A stretch of 64,000 bases of DNA from Darksidea phi (lineage: Eukaryota > Ascomycota > Dothideomycetes > Pleosporales > Lentitheciaceae): contig JASJFT010000121.1 of the NCBI GenBank assembly GCA_030770425.1, positions 62,001 through 126,000 on the forward strand. The letters run 5' to 3'. Each line of letters opens with the position of its first letter. The stretch's first letter is position 1. This document shows positions 20,063-32,061 of this stretch, piece by piece. The translations under genes were made by a program, and so were the position numbers. The notes below the pieces were generated by a model. It was not told where the DNA came from. It did not search any database and was given only the letters and a program-made list of their open reading frames with translations.

Positions 20063-21802
20063 ATGCTTCTTCTCTTCCTCGAACTTTGCCTTCTTGCGCT
20101 GACGGCCGCAAGATGCTACGAGCCGACCGTCGCCCACCCGCTACCGGACTATGACGCCGCTCACCCCATCCTACGCAATGCCTTCGACCACATCAAGGCA
20201 CTGCTCACTATTGCCGTCGAAGCGCCCGAATATGCTACCAACTCCTTCTCCGTCGAGATCACGTCATCAAAGCAGTCGCTGTGGTCACACCACCACACAG
20301 CCCGCGAGCGCAATACCTCCCGCCCCGACATCCCCACGGTGAACAGCGACGCCCTGTACCGCATCGCCAGCATCACCAAGGCCTTCACTGTGCTCGGTAT
20401 CCTGCAGCAGCACGCTGCTGGAAACCTCAGCCTAGAGGATCCTATCGACAAATACTTTGATGGATTGCGGGGCGAGCGGAAGGGCAGCATTCCCTGGAGC
20501 GACATCACGCTGCGATCCCTCGCCAGCCAACTGAGCGGCATCCCGCGCGAGTTTGCCCAGAGCGACTTCATCAACGTTCACGGCTCCCTTCCCTACGACC
20601 CAGTAGATTTCGGGTTGCCGCCCGTGTCGCGGAAGGGTCTACTGAAGTGCGACGAGTACTCGCCCAACTACGAGACAGCCTGCACCGCTCACGATCTGAT
20701 CCGAACAATAACGGCAAAGGAACCCCTCTTTGTGCCGAACCAGCAGTCAACCTACTCCAATGTCGCCTTTGAGCTGCTGGGTCTCGTTATAGCGAATGTG
20801 ACCAACCAGACTTACGATGCCTACATCAACGATGCCATCTTCAAGCCTTTAGGTATGTCCAAGAGCACCCTGAAAACCCCACCTGATAGCGCCGGCGTAA
20901 TACCATCGGGGCCGGGCTACTGGGATGTGGATGAGGGCGTACAGGCCCCAACAGGCGGCATCTTCAGTTCCTCGTCCGATCTCTCCAGTTTCCTTCGCTT
21001 TGTCCTGACGCACTACAACGCCATCACAACCTCGGCCAATTGGGTCCAGCCTGCGTCACCGGGCCGAGGCGTGCGCAGTTTCTACGGTATGCCATGGGAG
21101 ATATTTCACAGCGACCGCGTCCTCCTCAACTCGGAACGCGCCGTACGGTTCATCACCAAGAGCGGCGGTTTACCAGGCTACTCGTCCATCATCGTAACGC
21201 TACCCGAGTACGACCTTGGCATTACCATCCTTCTAGCTGGACCCCCGGGTCTCTTCGAAAATCTACAGGAGATTGTCACCACAGAGACGGTACGCGCCGC
21301 CGAACAACTCGCCACTGTGCAGCTACAGCAGCGCTACGCGGGCACGTTCGTGTCGCCTGACCCATCGCTGAACTCATCCATGGCCCTTAAAGCCGATCAT
21401 CGCGGACTTGTCCTGGAGAAGCTCATATCAAACGCAACCGACGTCATTGGCACCATATTCCCGATATTACTCGGCAAAGAGCGCGCAAGTAATATTTTCC
21501 TGCAGCTTGTACCCACATTGATGCATCAAGACGAGGAAAAGCAGGAGGGAGAAAAGTGGCGGTTCGTGATGGTGGAAAAGCGAACAGAAGCAGAGAGAGG
21601 CGTTTGGGACGACTTTTGCCCTGACAATATAGACTTGATGCAATATGCAGGTTTGCCTTTCAACGAGATCGTCTTATGGAAGGGACCGAATGGCATATTC
21701 AATGATGTCCACCTTACTGGCTTTAGAGCGAACTTGACTCGCATCATTACAGATGTTGAGTCCGAACTGCACGATTCGCAGCAGGAGACCACAGAGCTGT
21801 AG
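20063..21802 (+). CDS. Secreted serine beta-lactamase-like protein
   Basis: Intronless, 579 residues. The first 17 or so residues are a signal peptide (MLLLFLELCLLALTAAR). The beta-lactamase/penicillin-binding (class C, AmpC/LACTB-like) fold shows its three motifs: SITK (S103-K106, nucleophile and general base), YSN (Y231-N233) and KSGG (366-369, the K-T/S-G box). The C-terminal third is the extra beta-rich domain usual in fungal members. Such fungal proteins are thought to be peptidases or esterases rather than antibiotic-degrading enzymes; the substrate is unknown. All catalytic residues are present and the frame is intact. GC is higher than in the neighbouring pseudogenes. Confidence 0.9.
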   Translation: MLLLFLELCLLALTAARCYEPTVAHPLPDYDAAHPILRNAFDHIKALLTIAVEAPEYATNSFSVEITSSKQSLWSHHHTARERNTSRPDIPTVNSDALYRIASITKAFTVLGILQQHAAGNLSLEDPIDKYFDGLRGERKGSIPWSDITLRSLASQLSGIPREFAQSDFINVHGSLPYDPVDFGLPPVSRKGLLKCDEYSPNYETACTAHDLIRTITAKEPLFVPNQQSTYSNVAFELLGLVIANVTNQTYDAYINDAIFKPLGMSKSTLKTPPDSAGVIPSGPGYWDVDEGVQAPTGGIFSSSSDLSSFLRFVLTHYNAITTSANWVQPASPGRGVRSFYGMPWEIFHSDRVLLNSERAVRFITKSGGLPGYSSIIVTLPEYDLGITILLAGPPGLFENLQEIVTTETVRAAEQLATVQLQQRYAGTFVSPDPSLNSSMALKADHRGLVLEKLISNATDVIGTIFPILLGKERASNIFLQLVPTLMHQDEEKQEGEKWRFVMVEKRTEAERGVWDDFCPDNIDLMQYAGLPFNEIVLWKGPNGIFNDVHLTGFRANLTRIITDVESELHDSQQETTEL

Positions 21803-23012
21803 TACATGGAGAGGCCAAGACTATAGGCCCAGAGCGATGCATAACTATCCGTAAGTCCGCAGCACTATGCGTATAAATGCAAACAGCTACATCAGAACAC
21901 AACATATAAATCTGTGCTACTTTTTCATATCTAGTTGTGTAGCAATAAAAGCACAAGTTCCTGTCTCTACAAGCGCCTTTTTGTCAACAGGGACTGCAAG
22001 GATAACGCAACAGTATATTCTCTTGAGCAAGCATGGCGAGGGATGACAACGGGGCTGTGGAAGCGATGGCACAGTCGGCGTCAACCATAAGAGCGACCGA
22101 CCGACCGACCGACCGACCGACCGACCTGTGGTACCTAAAAAGGAGCTCAATGCCGGTACCGAACCGTAGCCAACTTATGTCTATGCCGCACAAAAGGCGC
22201 ACTTTCGCGCCTCTTGCTTAAACTAGCTGACGTTCAAAGACGGTCTGTCCCTAAGGCGCCCACACCCCATCCTCATCAATACACGAACGAAATGGCATTA
22301 CTATCCAATCCCCCGCCCTCGTGCGACACCAAATACACGGCGAGAAGCACGAGTTGAAAACGGTGCTTAATGTGGTTAGCACACTTTGTCACCATTGCCT
22401 CAGCCCCACCTTTCTTTTCCAGGACGTCTTGTCTTCTCCTTCACAACCTCTTTTTATCTTCTACCCCCATTCACACGATTCATTGGGCTTGTTCTACATG
22501 GTCGCGGAACTCATCATCCCTCGCTGTGCGGCTTTAGCAGGCAGCGAACTGTGCTAGATGACTCATGGTACGAAACAGCGGTGAGCGACGTTAGACTTTC
22601 TGTAGTTTTCATTTTCCTGTCTGCATAAAGTGTACGGTCGAGAGAGATCATGTTTTGCATACGGATGCTGGCAGCTCGGAGCATTGCATATTAGAGATGC
22701 TATGTGCGAACGTGCCTGTTAAATGAGTTGATGTCGTCGCCTGGGTGTGACGCATTCGCCAGTGTAAATACTGACAGAACATATCGAATCTAAGCGAGTT
22801 CACTGTTGGTAAATTTCAATACCATGTTCGGACACATCATTACATTTGCAATGAGCGAGCGAGAAATGCCGCATGTGGTGCGCCTCGGCTGACCTGCTTG
22901 TCAGCCTTTCGCGGGGTAGTTTCGACGCTCACCGGAGGCTGATTTTGGCTAACCTACATATATCTCAACTCTTTCTCGATCGATTCCAACTTCAGTTCAA
23001 ACATCATTGCAG
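21803..23012. other. Intergenic with a microsatellite
   Basis: No gene supported. It holds a tetranucleotide repeat at 22094-22125, and the last 200 bp should be the promoter of the next gene. Confidence 0.5.
22094..22125 (+). repeat. Microsatellite (CGAC)8
   Basis: Eight uninterrupted copies of CGAC. Confidence 0.95.
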
Positions 23013-25156
23013 ATGACTTCACCAGTGATCCACGAGGAAATTGAGTCCGGCTTTTGGACCGACCATTCTTCAGGCGGTTAGTGCCTCTTCCTTCCAGCTA
23101 ATTACCACTAATAGTGCAGCGCGGTACCTACTCGTCAAAGACAAAACGGCGGTGACAATATCGAATATTGTCGCGATTATACTAACACTTACCCTCGCAA
23201 GGCTCCTTATCTTCATTAAGTTAGGGTTCTTATATTTTCATCGCCATAACCATAATTTCCACGATGGAAACGATAGAATTCATATCCGCCAATTAGCAAA
23301 GTCATCAGCAATTCAGTCTCTCGACCTAGGCTCTCCATCAGTCGTGCTTCAGGCTCTACCTCCCGCTTATCCCGGCCCACCCGGTCGACTCCAAACACCT
23401 AGGATAGCTGAAAATATCGATCAAGCAACGTCCGAGCAAAATGCTGCCGCTCGTATCTTCCGAAGCACTCTCAGGGAGTATGTTCTCGTAGATCGGCTTC
23501 AGCTAGATAAACCGCCAAGCAGTAGGATCGACGGTGCCTTCAAAAAGGTATTTGATATCGCCCTTAACATTAAAGAGAACTGGTTGGAGGTCTTTGGGGG
23601 CCTTAGCGAAAGTCTGTTGTTACTCTCCGTGTTTGTTGGATATCAGATCATTGCTCTTACGTGCGCCAACCAGATCCTTGGATCTACCACAGCCCACTCC
23701 AGAAGTCCGCATGCCGGGTTCTGGTTCCCAGATGTTCTAGACCCCGAGCATATAGCAAACACCTCGATTATCCCCCAGATCTTGGACTACTATACCGAAA
23801 TGGCCTTCAAATCCGTATCATACGCCGAACACTGCTACAAGGACGATTCCCAACCAGAAGAATGCTCGCTATTCAATACACCCAAACTCCCTTTCAGCAA
23901 GGTCAGCAACGTTACTTGTCCTTTCCTAGGAGACATGTGTCTACAAGGCCCCCAGTCAGCTTACGAATTAAGTACTGGCTTCTTAGACGCAAGGTATTTA
24001 GGCATCAACGAGAAGTACACTTGCGAGTTCCGAATTCGCAAGGTCTGCGCGCCACTAAGGACCGATGAACCATACATTGTATCAAAACGGATAGGCGACA
24101 CTGACGATATTCGTGTGGAATATTACTATGGGAATGTCCGGGGCACGATGAATCAAGGAAATTTAAGCTTGGTTGAAGTTGTTAACGATCCCAAAGGTGA
24201 CCTAAAGGGTCAAGCTGGTTACTCAATAGTGTCAGTACCTCTGTACCTCGGTATTACGTTGGACTTGCTCAAAATCGCGCAGAGAGATACGCACATCCTC
24301 TTTGAAGCCTCTCGGCGGTGGATGTTTCCGGGAATGGAGACCGGAACTACTTGTCAAAGACAGCGCAGTCACGCTATACTTTATTCGACCCGTTAACCTT
24401 ATGTACGCCACACCCAGCCTTGATCCTATTTTCCCAGCAACTGTTTCGGCACACGCCATGAGTAACGGAGACGTTCTATACGCTACGCCTTATCAACGGT
24501 CGACTGTTTTAGCTTGCGCCGACAGCATCCAGATTCGTCACCCAGTGTCGCACGAAATATGGCATCCCCGCTATCAAAACGTCTCTCAACTAGCAGATGC
24601 GAAGTGGCAATATCCACGCGTCCATTCAAGCCTTCACATGGTAAATATGTCATATCTAGCCTCAGAAACCTTTGAATCCCGTTTCGAAGGTATGGCGGAA
24701 CACTTCGATGCACCCCGCCGAATCCGAGATGTCTTCTCTTCGCCGTTGCATGAGGAGCAGTGGAAGCTTGAAGTGGAAAAGATGTTCACGACGAAGCTTG
24801 CCTTGCTACAGTTCCACGCACTGAGTATGGCGCAAGGTCACGGGAGAAAACTACCTCGGGCGACGAACCTGCTACGCGAATATAGCGTGGACGCGAAGGG
24901 CAAGATACTCTTCCCCGCCCCTGGCTGGAGAAACGTTAAGGTGGATGCACTCGTAACAGCGCTCACCATCTGCATACTGGTTTTTGTTGCCACACTCCAG
25001 AAGCGAAAAAAGGTGGCAAGTATCCGTCTGGTACGGAGAGCGATTATTCCTCTGGTACAGAAAGGCTTGCTATGGACCGCAAAATCTTGGGTTAATTTAC
25101 TCGGTTACGACTTCAAGGCCAAGCGTCGAAGTATCTACAAAGAATGGCAGGGCTAG
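23013..25156 (+). CDS. Large membrane protein with extracellular Cys-rich domain
   Basis: The start ATG at 23013 (MTSPVIHEEIESGFWTDHS) is joined by a 43-nt intron (23077-23119, donor GTTAGT, CTAAT branch, acceptor GTGCAG) to ARYLLVKDKTAVTISNIVAI. This N terminus (FWTDHS near the start, then a hydrophobic segment) is that of a common anonymous ascomycete membrane-protein family. A second hydrophobic segment is near 23605-23680 (SESLLLLSVFVGYQIIALTC). A large loop with many Cys and N-glycosylation sites follows, then a last helix near 24945-25000 (LVTALTICILVFVATLQK) and a basic tail. The frame changes near 24260-24310. A 40-nt intron (24250-24289, GTACCTC to GCGCAG) would join the frames, but it is short with no clear branch point, so a frameshift is possible. 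Function unknown. Confidence 0.65.
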
Positions 25157-25753
25157 GAAGAATATTTACAGTGAGGGAATAGCGATAACAAACAAGGCCC
25201 CGACATTCAATCAATCATTACGAAATAGCACCTGTGGCGCCTTGAAACAAGATAGATGTGTTCTAACAGCAAAATATGCACGCACTTGGCTTCCGGTATT
25301 AGGCCAGGATTCGCATACTCCTTTGCCATCACGTTGAACCACGTTTTAACGGCGTGACTGGGCTGCCCATATTCTACGGCTCATCTCGTATCTTATCCTT
25401 GGCCTAGAAATCGCCAACTATCTAAAGTCTTGCGTCCGGAAGCACGCCACTCGCCACTACTACTTCACTCGGCCACCAACATCTCCCCGCCATCCTCGCC
25501 CCACCGCGCTATGAAACCATCAACGTCCGCGACGCGCATAGCTACGGCCACGGATTGTGTAATCACTCTACGGGGGTCTACGATCAGGTTCAATCAACTC
25601 AGCCAGATTGCCAGGTACGATGCGCGTGACAAATAAACTAATTTTTATTATGTATTTGGCACCGCAAATCTCCGTCTTCGACCCTCGATCAGTATGCTAA
25701 ACGTTGAACGATGAATTTCTAAGCTTAATACGGCCTTCTACATAGGTCTAAAC
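25157..25753. other. Intergenic, nothing recognised
   Basis: The 3' regions of two convergent genes. A short open frame at 25430-25636 has no recognisable motif. Confidence 0.4.
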
Positions 25754-27487
25754 CTACACCTTCACAGACTCCCTCCTATGCACCGCCTCCACCTTCTCCT
25801 CATACCCCTTAAATGTCGTCGTCTCCTCAACATGCTCTGCAAAAACATCGACCTCCGTCTTCGCAAAGTTGCGTGCCGACACCTTCTTCTCAAAAAGTAG
25901 ATCTAGTTCTGCAAACGTCCTACCCATGGGTTCCGGCAGCCGAAAGTATGTATAAATGATGGAGCAGAAGCAAATCGCCGCCCAAAAGAATCCGGTGTAG
26001 TTCTTCCAGTTCCATTCACCCGGATTGAGCATGTATGGCGTAACGACGTTGCAGACGATGCCGACAATGTTGTAGAGATTACGCCCGAGCACGACAGTTT
26101 TGATTTGCAGGCGACGGGTGCTGAGCTCGGCGACGAGTGAGTAGCACACTGTGCCGACGGTGAGCTGGTAAAACATGGCCCAGACGATCATCATGGAGCC
26201 TGTAGCCATGGCGCCTTGGGAGCGGTGTGATTCAGGAACGAGACCTAGGAAGCCCATTATGAAAAGCATGGTGCAGAGACCGACCAAGCCGCCGAGGTAG
26301 AGCGTTCGGCGGCCTATACCCCATTTCATGAGAAACCAGGCGCCGATGACTCCGGCCATGTTGATGCCATATTGGCCTAAGGCGAAATCGTAGGATGTAG
26401 ACTCTGGAAGGCCGGCTTGTTGAAGGAAATAGGATGAGTATCCGGAGAAGGCGTTGCCACTGAGATTTTGAATTGCCCAGGCCATGCAGACAATTTCGGT
26501 GCGACGGAGATCGGTACCTCGGAAGCAGTCGAGATAGGAAGCTCCTTTGGTAATCTTCTCTTCGAGGGCGGTAGTGTGGACCATCATGGCGACTGTTTCA
26601 TCGGCGTCAAAGTCTGTCTCGCGATCTAAGCTCGTGAGACGGAGGAGTGCTTTTTTGGCATCATCGAGACGCCCTTTTCGGACCAGCCACCATGGCGACT
26701 CAGGTGCAAGCCAGACGCCAATGAAGAGTGGCACTGGCCACATCCATTGCAGCGCGTAGGGTATCCGGTAGGACCATTCGTCGTCTCGCGCGAGCATGGC
26801 ACGGATTACTCCGATGCCGATGGTTTGGCCAAGACCCCAGCAGAAGTTGACATAGGTGGTGACTGTGTCTCAGTCAGCAACAAATCCTCTTCCTCTTGAC
26901 AGACAACACTCACGATATCCACGGAGCGCAACTGGACACACCTCCGATGCATATGTAATGGTAAGTGTCTGAAAGACCCCCCACGGAATGCCGCACAGAA
27001 TCTCTGCAACCAACAAATGCACCACCGTCTGCGCTGTGAAAAAGATAGTGGTAAAAGCCGCGATGAGCGTCAAACAAGCCATAACCGTATATCGATAGCC
27101 ATACCTCTCGCTAACATATCCGTTGATTTGGAGTCCAATGATCTCGCCCACAACGACGCCGTTGGACAAGCCGGCCTGCCACGGTGCGGGGATTTCGTAG
27201 GTGCCGTCGCCAAGCTGCTCGCCGTACTTTCTCTTGAACTGTGGGAAGCCAAAAAAGTTGGAGAGGAGGCAAACGTCGTAGCCTTCCATGACGATACAGG
27301 TGCTAATAAGGACGGACCATGCGATGGCTTTGGGGTAGAGCTTCATGCCTTGCCAGAGGCTCATGGAGTGTTCTTTCTCCGTCGCAAGGCGCGCATCGTT
27401 GATGACTTTGTCGGCCGCCTTTCTGTCTTCATCGCCGGTCACGTCAAAGGGAACGTTCGAAGGCCTGATCTCCTTCTCATCGGCCAT
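25754..27487 (-). CDS. Sugar porter MFS transporter (alpha-glucoside type)
   Basis: Two exons on the minus strand, 27487-26914 and 26862-25754, with a 51-nt intron (donor GTGAGT, acceptor ACACAG), give 560 residues starting MADEKEIRPSNVPF. An upstream in-frame ATG at 27595 exists, but its extension looks non-coding. Twelve membrane segments are expected. Family marks are MEGYDVCLLSNFFGFPQF in TM1, a GYVSERYGYR loop, PESPWWLVRKGR after TM6 and PEPMGRTFAELDLLFE at the end, the sugar porter signatures. The TM1 motif resembles maltose/alpha-glucoside:H+ symporters of the plasma membrane; the exact sugar is an inference. Intact. Confidence 0.9.
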
Positions 27488-28208
27488 GGCTACGGTTTCC
27501 GTGCAATTGACGTCTCTCTTAGCGTTTGTGAGTGGATCCGACAACCGGGGCAAGCTGCGGGCAAGGAACCTGGACAACGGTCTGCATGGTGACAAGGAGG
27601 CTACGAGCTTTTATGCATAACCTAAGAAAATTTGCGGGGTGGACGGGGGGCTGGTCGCGTGGTTGCTGTGGAGTTGCGCGATGTGTGGTTGGTCAAATTT
27701 GCGGTGCTACCTTCCTACTTGGGTTAGACTCTTGGTGATGGTCGTTGAAGGCCCGTTGGGGTTTACCGAGGAACGACGGAGAATAATCGAGGCCGTTCTG
27801 GCGTCTTCTCATGCACGTTAACGATGGCTCGCTCTGTACCAGCTATTCATCTTTGTACATGTTGTGAAAGTTGTCAATCTTGCAGGTATGTATCGTAACC
27901 TCGCTGGTGTTGGCCGAAGCCAGCCTAAGATTCACCCTCTCTTTGCCGAGGTTTTGGACATCATAGTTGAGTGCAAAATCTGTATAGTAGAAAAGACTTA
28001 ATTGAATTTGCGTGCTGAAATCTTCCTTAGCCCTTCTCTACAAATTTATACCTTAGGTAACGCCCTCGGCTATCCTGTACCATGAAGCCGCCAAGGCAGC
28101 TGGGCGGCCATGAGGCTGAGTGTCACGTCGACTTGTTCTGCCAGACAGCAGGCTGAATAAACCATCACATTGCAACGATTGCTTCGATATTGAAGTTACG
28201 GTCAGTTC
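27488..28208. other. Intergenic, nothing recognised
   Basis: The shared upstream region of the sugar transporter (minus) and the HET pseudogene (plus). Confidence 0.4.
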
Positions 28209-29571
28209 ATGTACCTAATAGGCACGACGTCAAAGCTTAGCAACAAGCGGCATCCGCTATCCTTCAGCCAGATGGCAAATGACTTTTCACACCCACCACT
28301 CAACCTCGCGTCACGACAGATCCATCTCCTTCGCATAGTTCGCGATAGCCCAGAAGCCCCTGTTAGCTGTCGTCTGAAGACGCACGATATCGCCGATGCC
28401 AACCTATACATCGCGCTCTCCTACACATGGGGCGTCGACTCTCCTACACATGGGGCGTCGACTCTCCTACACATGGGGCGTCGACTCTCCTACACACTCA
28501 ATATCGATTAATTGCTTCCAATATTTGGTTCGACAAAATCTCTGGGACTTTCTGTTGGTCGCGCGGTATCGCTTCGCAGACTCGTTGTTCCGGATCGATC
28601 AGATATGCATTGATCAAGGGAACGCACAAGAGAAAAATCACGAAGTCAGACTTATGGGCGACATATACAAGAATGCGCGTTATGTGATCGCATGGCTTGG
28701 CGCCCAAGACAAGGACAGCGATTTGGCAATTGATTTCATTTCCGCGCCTCCCAGAAAGGATGACTGGTTCGTTTATGCAAAACCCTGTTTCGAGCCTGAC
28801 AAATGGCCGGGATATGGACGGAACATGTCACGGCGGCTTAGCAATGCAGTAGAAGCTCTTTTCAAACGTCCGTACTGGAGTCGACTTTGGATTGTACAAG
28901 AGGTCAAACTTGCGCGAAGTGTATTATTCGTGTGCGGTGCAAAGCAATTCTCGTGGCGAATCGCTTATGAGTTTTCTTTCGATCAAGAATTGTATCGCGT
29001 TACTTGGAGAAGATACCTAATCGGTACCCACGCCTTCAGGTTGCTTCACGGTCTTTATTGACCTTCCACGGAATGGGTCGACACTGACGCGAATCCCTTC
29101 GAGTTTTTCCGCCACATAGTGGTCTTATACTCCGATTTTGGATGCACAAACCCAAGGGATAAAATATATAGCCTTTTCGGCCTCGGAAAAAATATTGGCA
29201 CGGAGATTGATTACAGCGAAAACACAGAAGAAGTTTTCTGGGCTTTCCTTAAGTCTCAAGTAGGCAGGATTTCGAGATTCCGCCACAGAGAGGATTTACT
29301 GACCGATTGGCTCTACCACGTAACCCAATTGCTGGACAATATGGGTCTCTGCTCTCGAAGGACACTCTTAGAAGTTGTCGATGTGGTAGATGAAAAGATG
29401 CGAGATTTACGGTGTGCCACGGTGAAGGGGTGGCTAAGTCCTAAAGCGCAGATGGATATTTTTCGGTGTCTGCATGAAGAGATTGAGAAATGTCCTGTCG
29501 AACAGGTGCTTTTCTGTGTTGTCAGGAGGATAATAGATGATTGTTCACGGGACGCGGATGATTTCAATTAG
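28209..29571 (+). pseudogene. HET-domain gene broken by a tandem repeat and a stop
   Basis: HET domains mediate heterokaryon incompatibility and resemble TIR-type NADases. The N-terminal block is intact (SRQIHLLRIVRDSPEAP, then YIALSYTWG). Inside it lie three full copies and one part of a 23-bp unit (28417-28496), which throw the frame. Downstream, in the frame two repeat units away, come VRQNLWDFLLVARYRFADSL, IDQICIDQGNAQEKNHEV, YVIAWLGAQDKDSDLA and RPYWSRLWIVQEV. Removing two units (46 bp) would align the two frames. A TGA at 29059-29061 (CGA-to-TGA type) then stops translation before a further 160 codons containing CTNPRDKIYSLFGL. The gene is non-functional as read. Confidence 0.85.
28417..28496 (+). 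repeat. 23-bp tandem repeat, 3.5 copies, in the HET pseudogene
   Basis: Units at 28417-28439, 28440-28462 and 28463-28485 are identical; a partial fourth ends at 28496. The unit begins TCTCCTACACATGGGGCG. As 23 is not a multiple of three, each added copy shifts the frame. Confidence 0.95.
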
Positions 29572-29833
29572 CTCATTGCCATCGTACCAAGTCTCCACCT
29601 GTAGTACCTCGAAAACGCTCATATCTCACTACTCGCACATCAATTCTATGAACGGGTAAGGGCATCTGTCCTTCGTGACGTTGTTGGGGGTGGCGAGTTT
29701 TCCGCTCTTGAATTTTCTGCCATTGAGTATCCCGCCCTTTTGCTATGCAATGTTCAAGTGCTTATGGGTGTTATATGTGTTTGTGCTAGAGATAGATGCG
29801 GCTAAATGACAATTAATATTAGAAATAATCGCC

Positions 29834-31649
29834 TCATCTACCCTTCTCCACATCATTCCTAGCCCTAATACCCTCACCAGTAACAACACCCACGCCCTTC
29901 TCCCCACCCCTCTCGACCAACCTCCCCTCATCCCCAACATGCCCCTGCGTCCCAATCCTCAAAAATGGCACAAAAAGCACACCCAACCCCGCACTCGCTG
30001 CCGCAAACCAAAACGTCGCCGCATACGGCTCAGCCGCATTATTCGCATAGTATCCCGAACTTGATGGATTGTCTTGCACAGCTTCGAAGATGGCGGTCGC
30101 GATGCCGAAACTGATGGCAGTGCAGAGGCGCGTGAGGGTTTGGAAGAGCGAGCCCGCGATGGATTGGCGGTTTGCGGGCATGGAGGAGAGGACGTACATC
30201 TGTGGGTGTGAGTAAAATATGGGACGTAGAGCTTTGTAGTAATAAGAGAAAGGAAGAGGAACTTACATTTGCGACTATGAATTGGAAATCTGCGCCAATG
30301 ACACAGATGCATAGGGCTGGGAACAAGAACGCCCAGTATGAGTCTCCGTGGCGCTGCACCGCCGCAAGTATGAATGAGATGAGGTATGCAAACGCCCCGA
30401 TGGCCATGAGCAGTTTGTTCGACACTTTATGCTGTATGAGCGCTGCTACAAGATTTGCTAGAAGTCCGCAGACGACCATGGGCAACATGTGAACGCCGGT
30501 CATGAGTGAAGAGAAGCCTTGGATGTTTTGGAAGTAGAGTGCTATCCAGAACGAGAAGACGGGGAAGCCGAGAAAGCCGAGCGACATGATCGTGAGCAAC
30601 TGGGGCGTAATCAGCAAGGCGGAGCTAGATGAAAACATGGAAGACGTACCAGTGAAAAGTCCCGGTCCTTCCAGATTTTCATGTCGATCATCGCGTATGG
30701 GTACTTGATCTCCCAGACCACAAATGCAGCGATTAGGAGAACGCCTAGGATGAGTAGAACCAGGACATATGGCGTCCTCCAGCCGTTCTCCGCATCGCCT
30801 CCCGAGCTACGCTATGTTAGTGGGCATCCTTCAAATTAATGAGGAACGGCTTACCTCAACGCAGCGCAAAACATGCCAATTCCCAATATCGTCATTGACG
30901 TACCAGGCAAATCTAGCCTCTTTATAGTCTCGATCGTGAGTTTTACCTTCTCTGTCTTATCCCTCGGCACCGTAAAAGCCGCCACCCCACTAATCACTAG
31001 GTAAACAATAGCAAGCAACCAATAACTCGCTCTCCAATTGAATATCTGTGTGGCCAGTCCCGAGAAGATGGTGCCGAATACAAAGCCCAGCGGATTCCCA
31101 GCACTAAAGCATCCAAAGACGCGGTTCTTGCGCTTAGAGGGCTTGGCGTAGATGGTGCCCAACATGCCTTGAGCAGGTGGAACGGCAGAAGCGGAGAAGA
31201 TACCCAGTACGCCGTTGAGGATGTCGATCGTGAGTCCGGTCTTGGAGAAGCCGGCGCCCAAGCAAAAGACGGAGAAGAGGAACATCGAGCCTATGAACAT
31301 CGACTTCCGACCGAAGAGGTCCGCGACGCTACCGAAGAACAACAGTAAAGCTCCAGAAGAAAGACTATCATTATTAGTATATCTTGACCCAAGAACTGTG
31401 ATAGAATGGCACGTACGAAGTCGCAGCATTCATCCAGGAAATCTCAGCAGTCGTCATTTGCAGATCCCTCCCCGCAAAAGACGACATCACCGTGACCGAG
31501 CCCGTGAGAAATGAAGTCATAGCCACAGCCATGGTAACTGACACCACGAAAAGACATTCTTGGAACGTTGAGCTGAAGCATTCGGGTCGTGCATTGGGGT
31601 CGCTGATTGGTGGCGAAGCCTCGTCTGCAACTTCATTGGCTTCCGACAT
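29834..31649 (-). CDS. DHA2-type MFS multidrug exporter, five exons
   Basis: Five minus-strand exons, 31649-31417, 31364-30855, 30806-30650, 30599-30267 and 30199-29834, are separated by introns of 52, 48, 50 and 67 nt with GTACGT/GTAAGY donors and YAG acceptors; together they give 532 residues in one frame. The N terminus is cytosolic; TM1 is near FVVSVTMAVAMTSFLTGSV. The family mark GSVADLFGRKSMFIGSMFLF follows, and AVPPAQGMLGTIYA is in TM4-5. Fourteen membrane helices are expected (DHA2). These plasma-membrane proton antiporters export drugs or secondary metabolites; this one's substrate is unknown. The C-terminal tail is polar and Gly-rich. No sign of decay. Confidence 0.88.
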
Positions 31650-32061
31650 TTTTAAAGACCTGCCGCAACACGGGACTGCAGAAGCAAAGAGAATGAAACG
31701 CCGAGAAGACGCGGATGCGCAACAATAGTATAAGATGGGAAATTTGTAGATGCAATAGGCAAATATGTAGAGGCAAACGCGCAGACAAACCTCGTCGCAA
31801 AATTAATCAGCGCGGAATTTTGCCCATGGCCTGGTCAGCTTGGTCCATCAGCACAAGCATCGGAGATGCGAGCTCACGACAGGGCCGCCGTTTCGAGAGA
31901 CCCGGCTAAGCTCGAAGAGGAAACCCGCCCTCCATTTTTTGAGATCTGATTTCGACTGCGATGCAAGGTGTTATTGTTCCATGTCGACGTAGTTTGGGCG
32001 TTAAGCCTAGAGCAATATAATGATAAAGTACATGGGTATCATTTGAATATACATACAAATT

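Noticed and set aside
19823..20137. Minus-strand frame with a His/Ala/Arg repeat
   Set aside because: It is the translation of the 9-bp tandem repeat and overlaps the start of the beta-lactamase-like gene.
22321..22628. Overlapping plus-strand frames of 78-80 codons
   Set aside because: No motif and CT-rich composition; likely promoter-type sequence.
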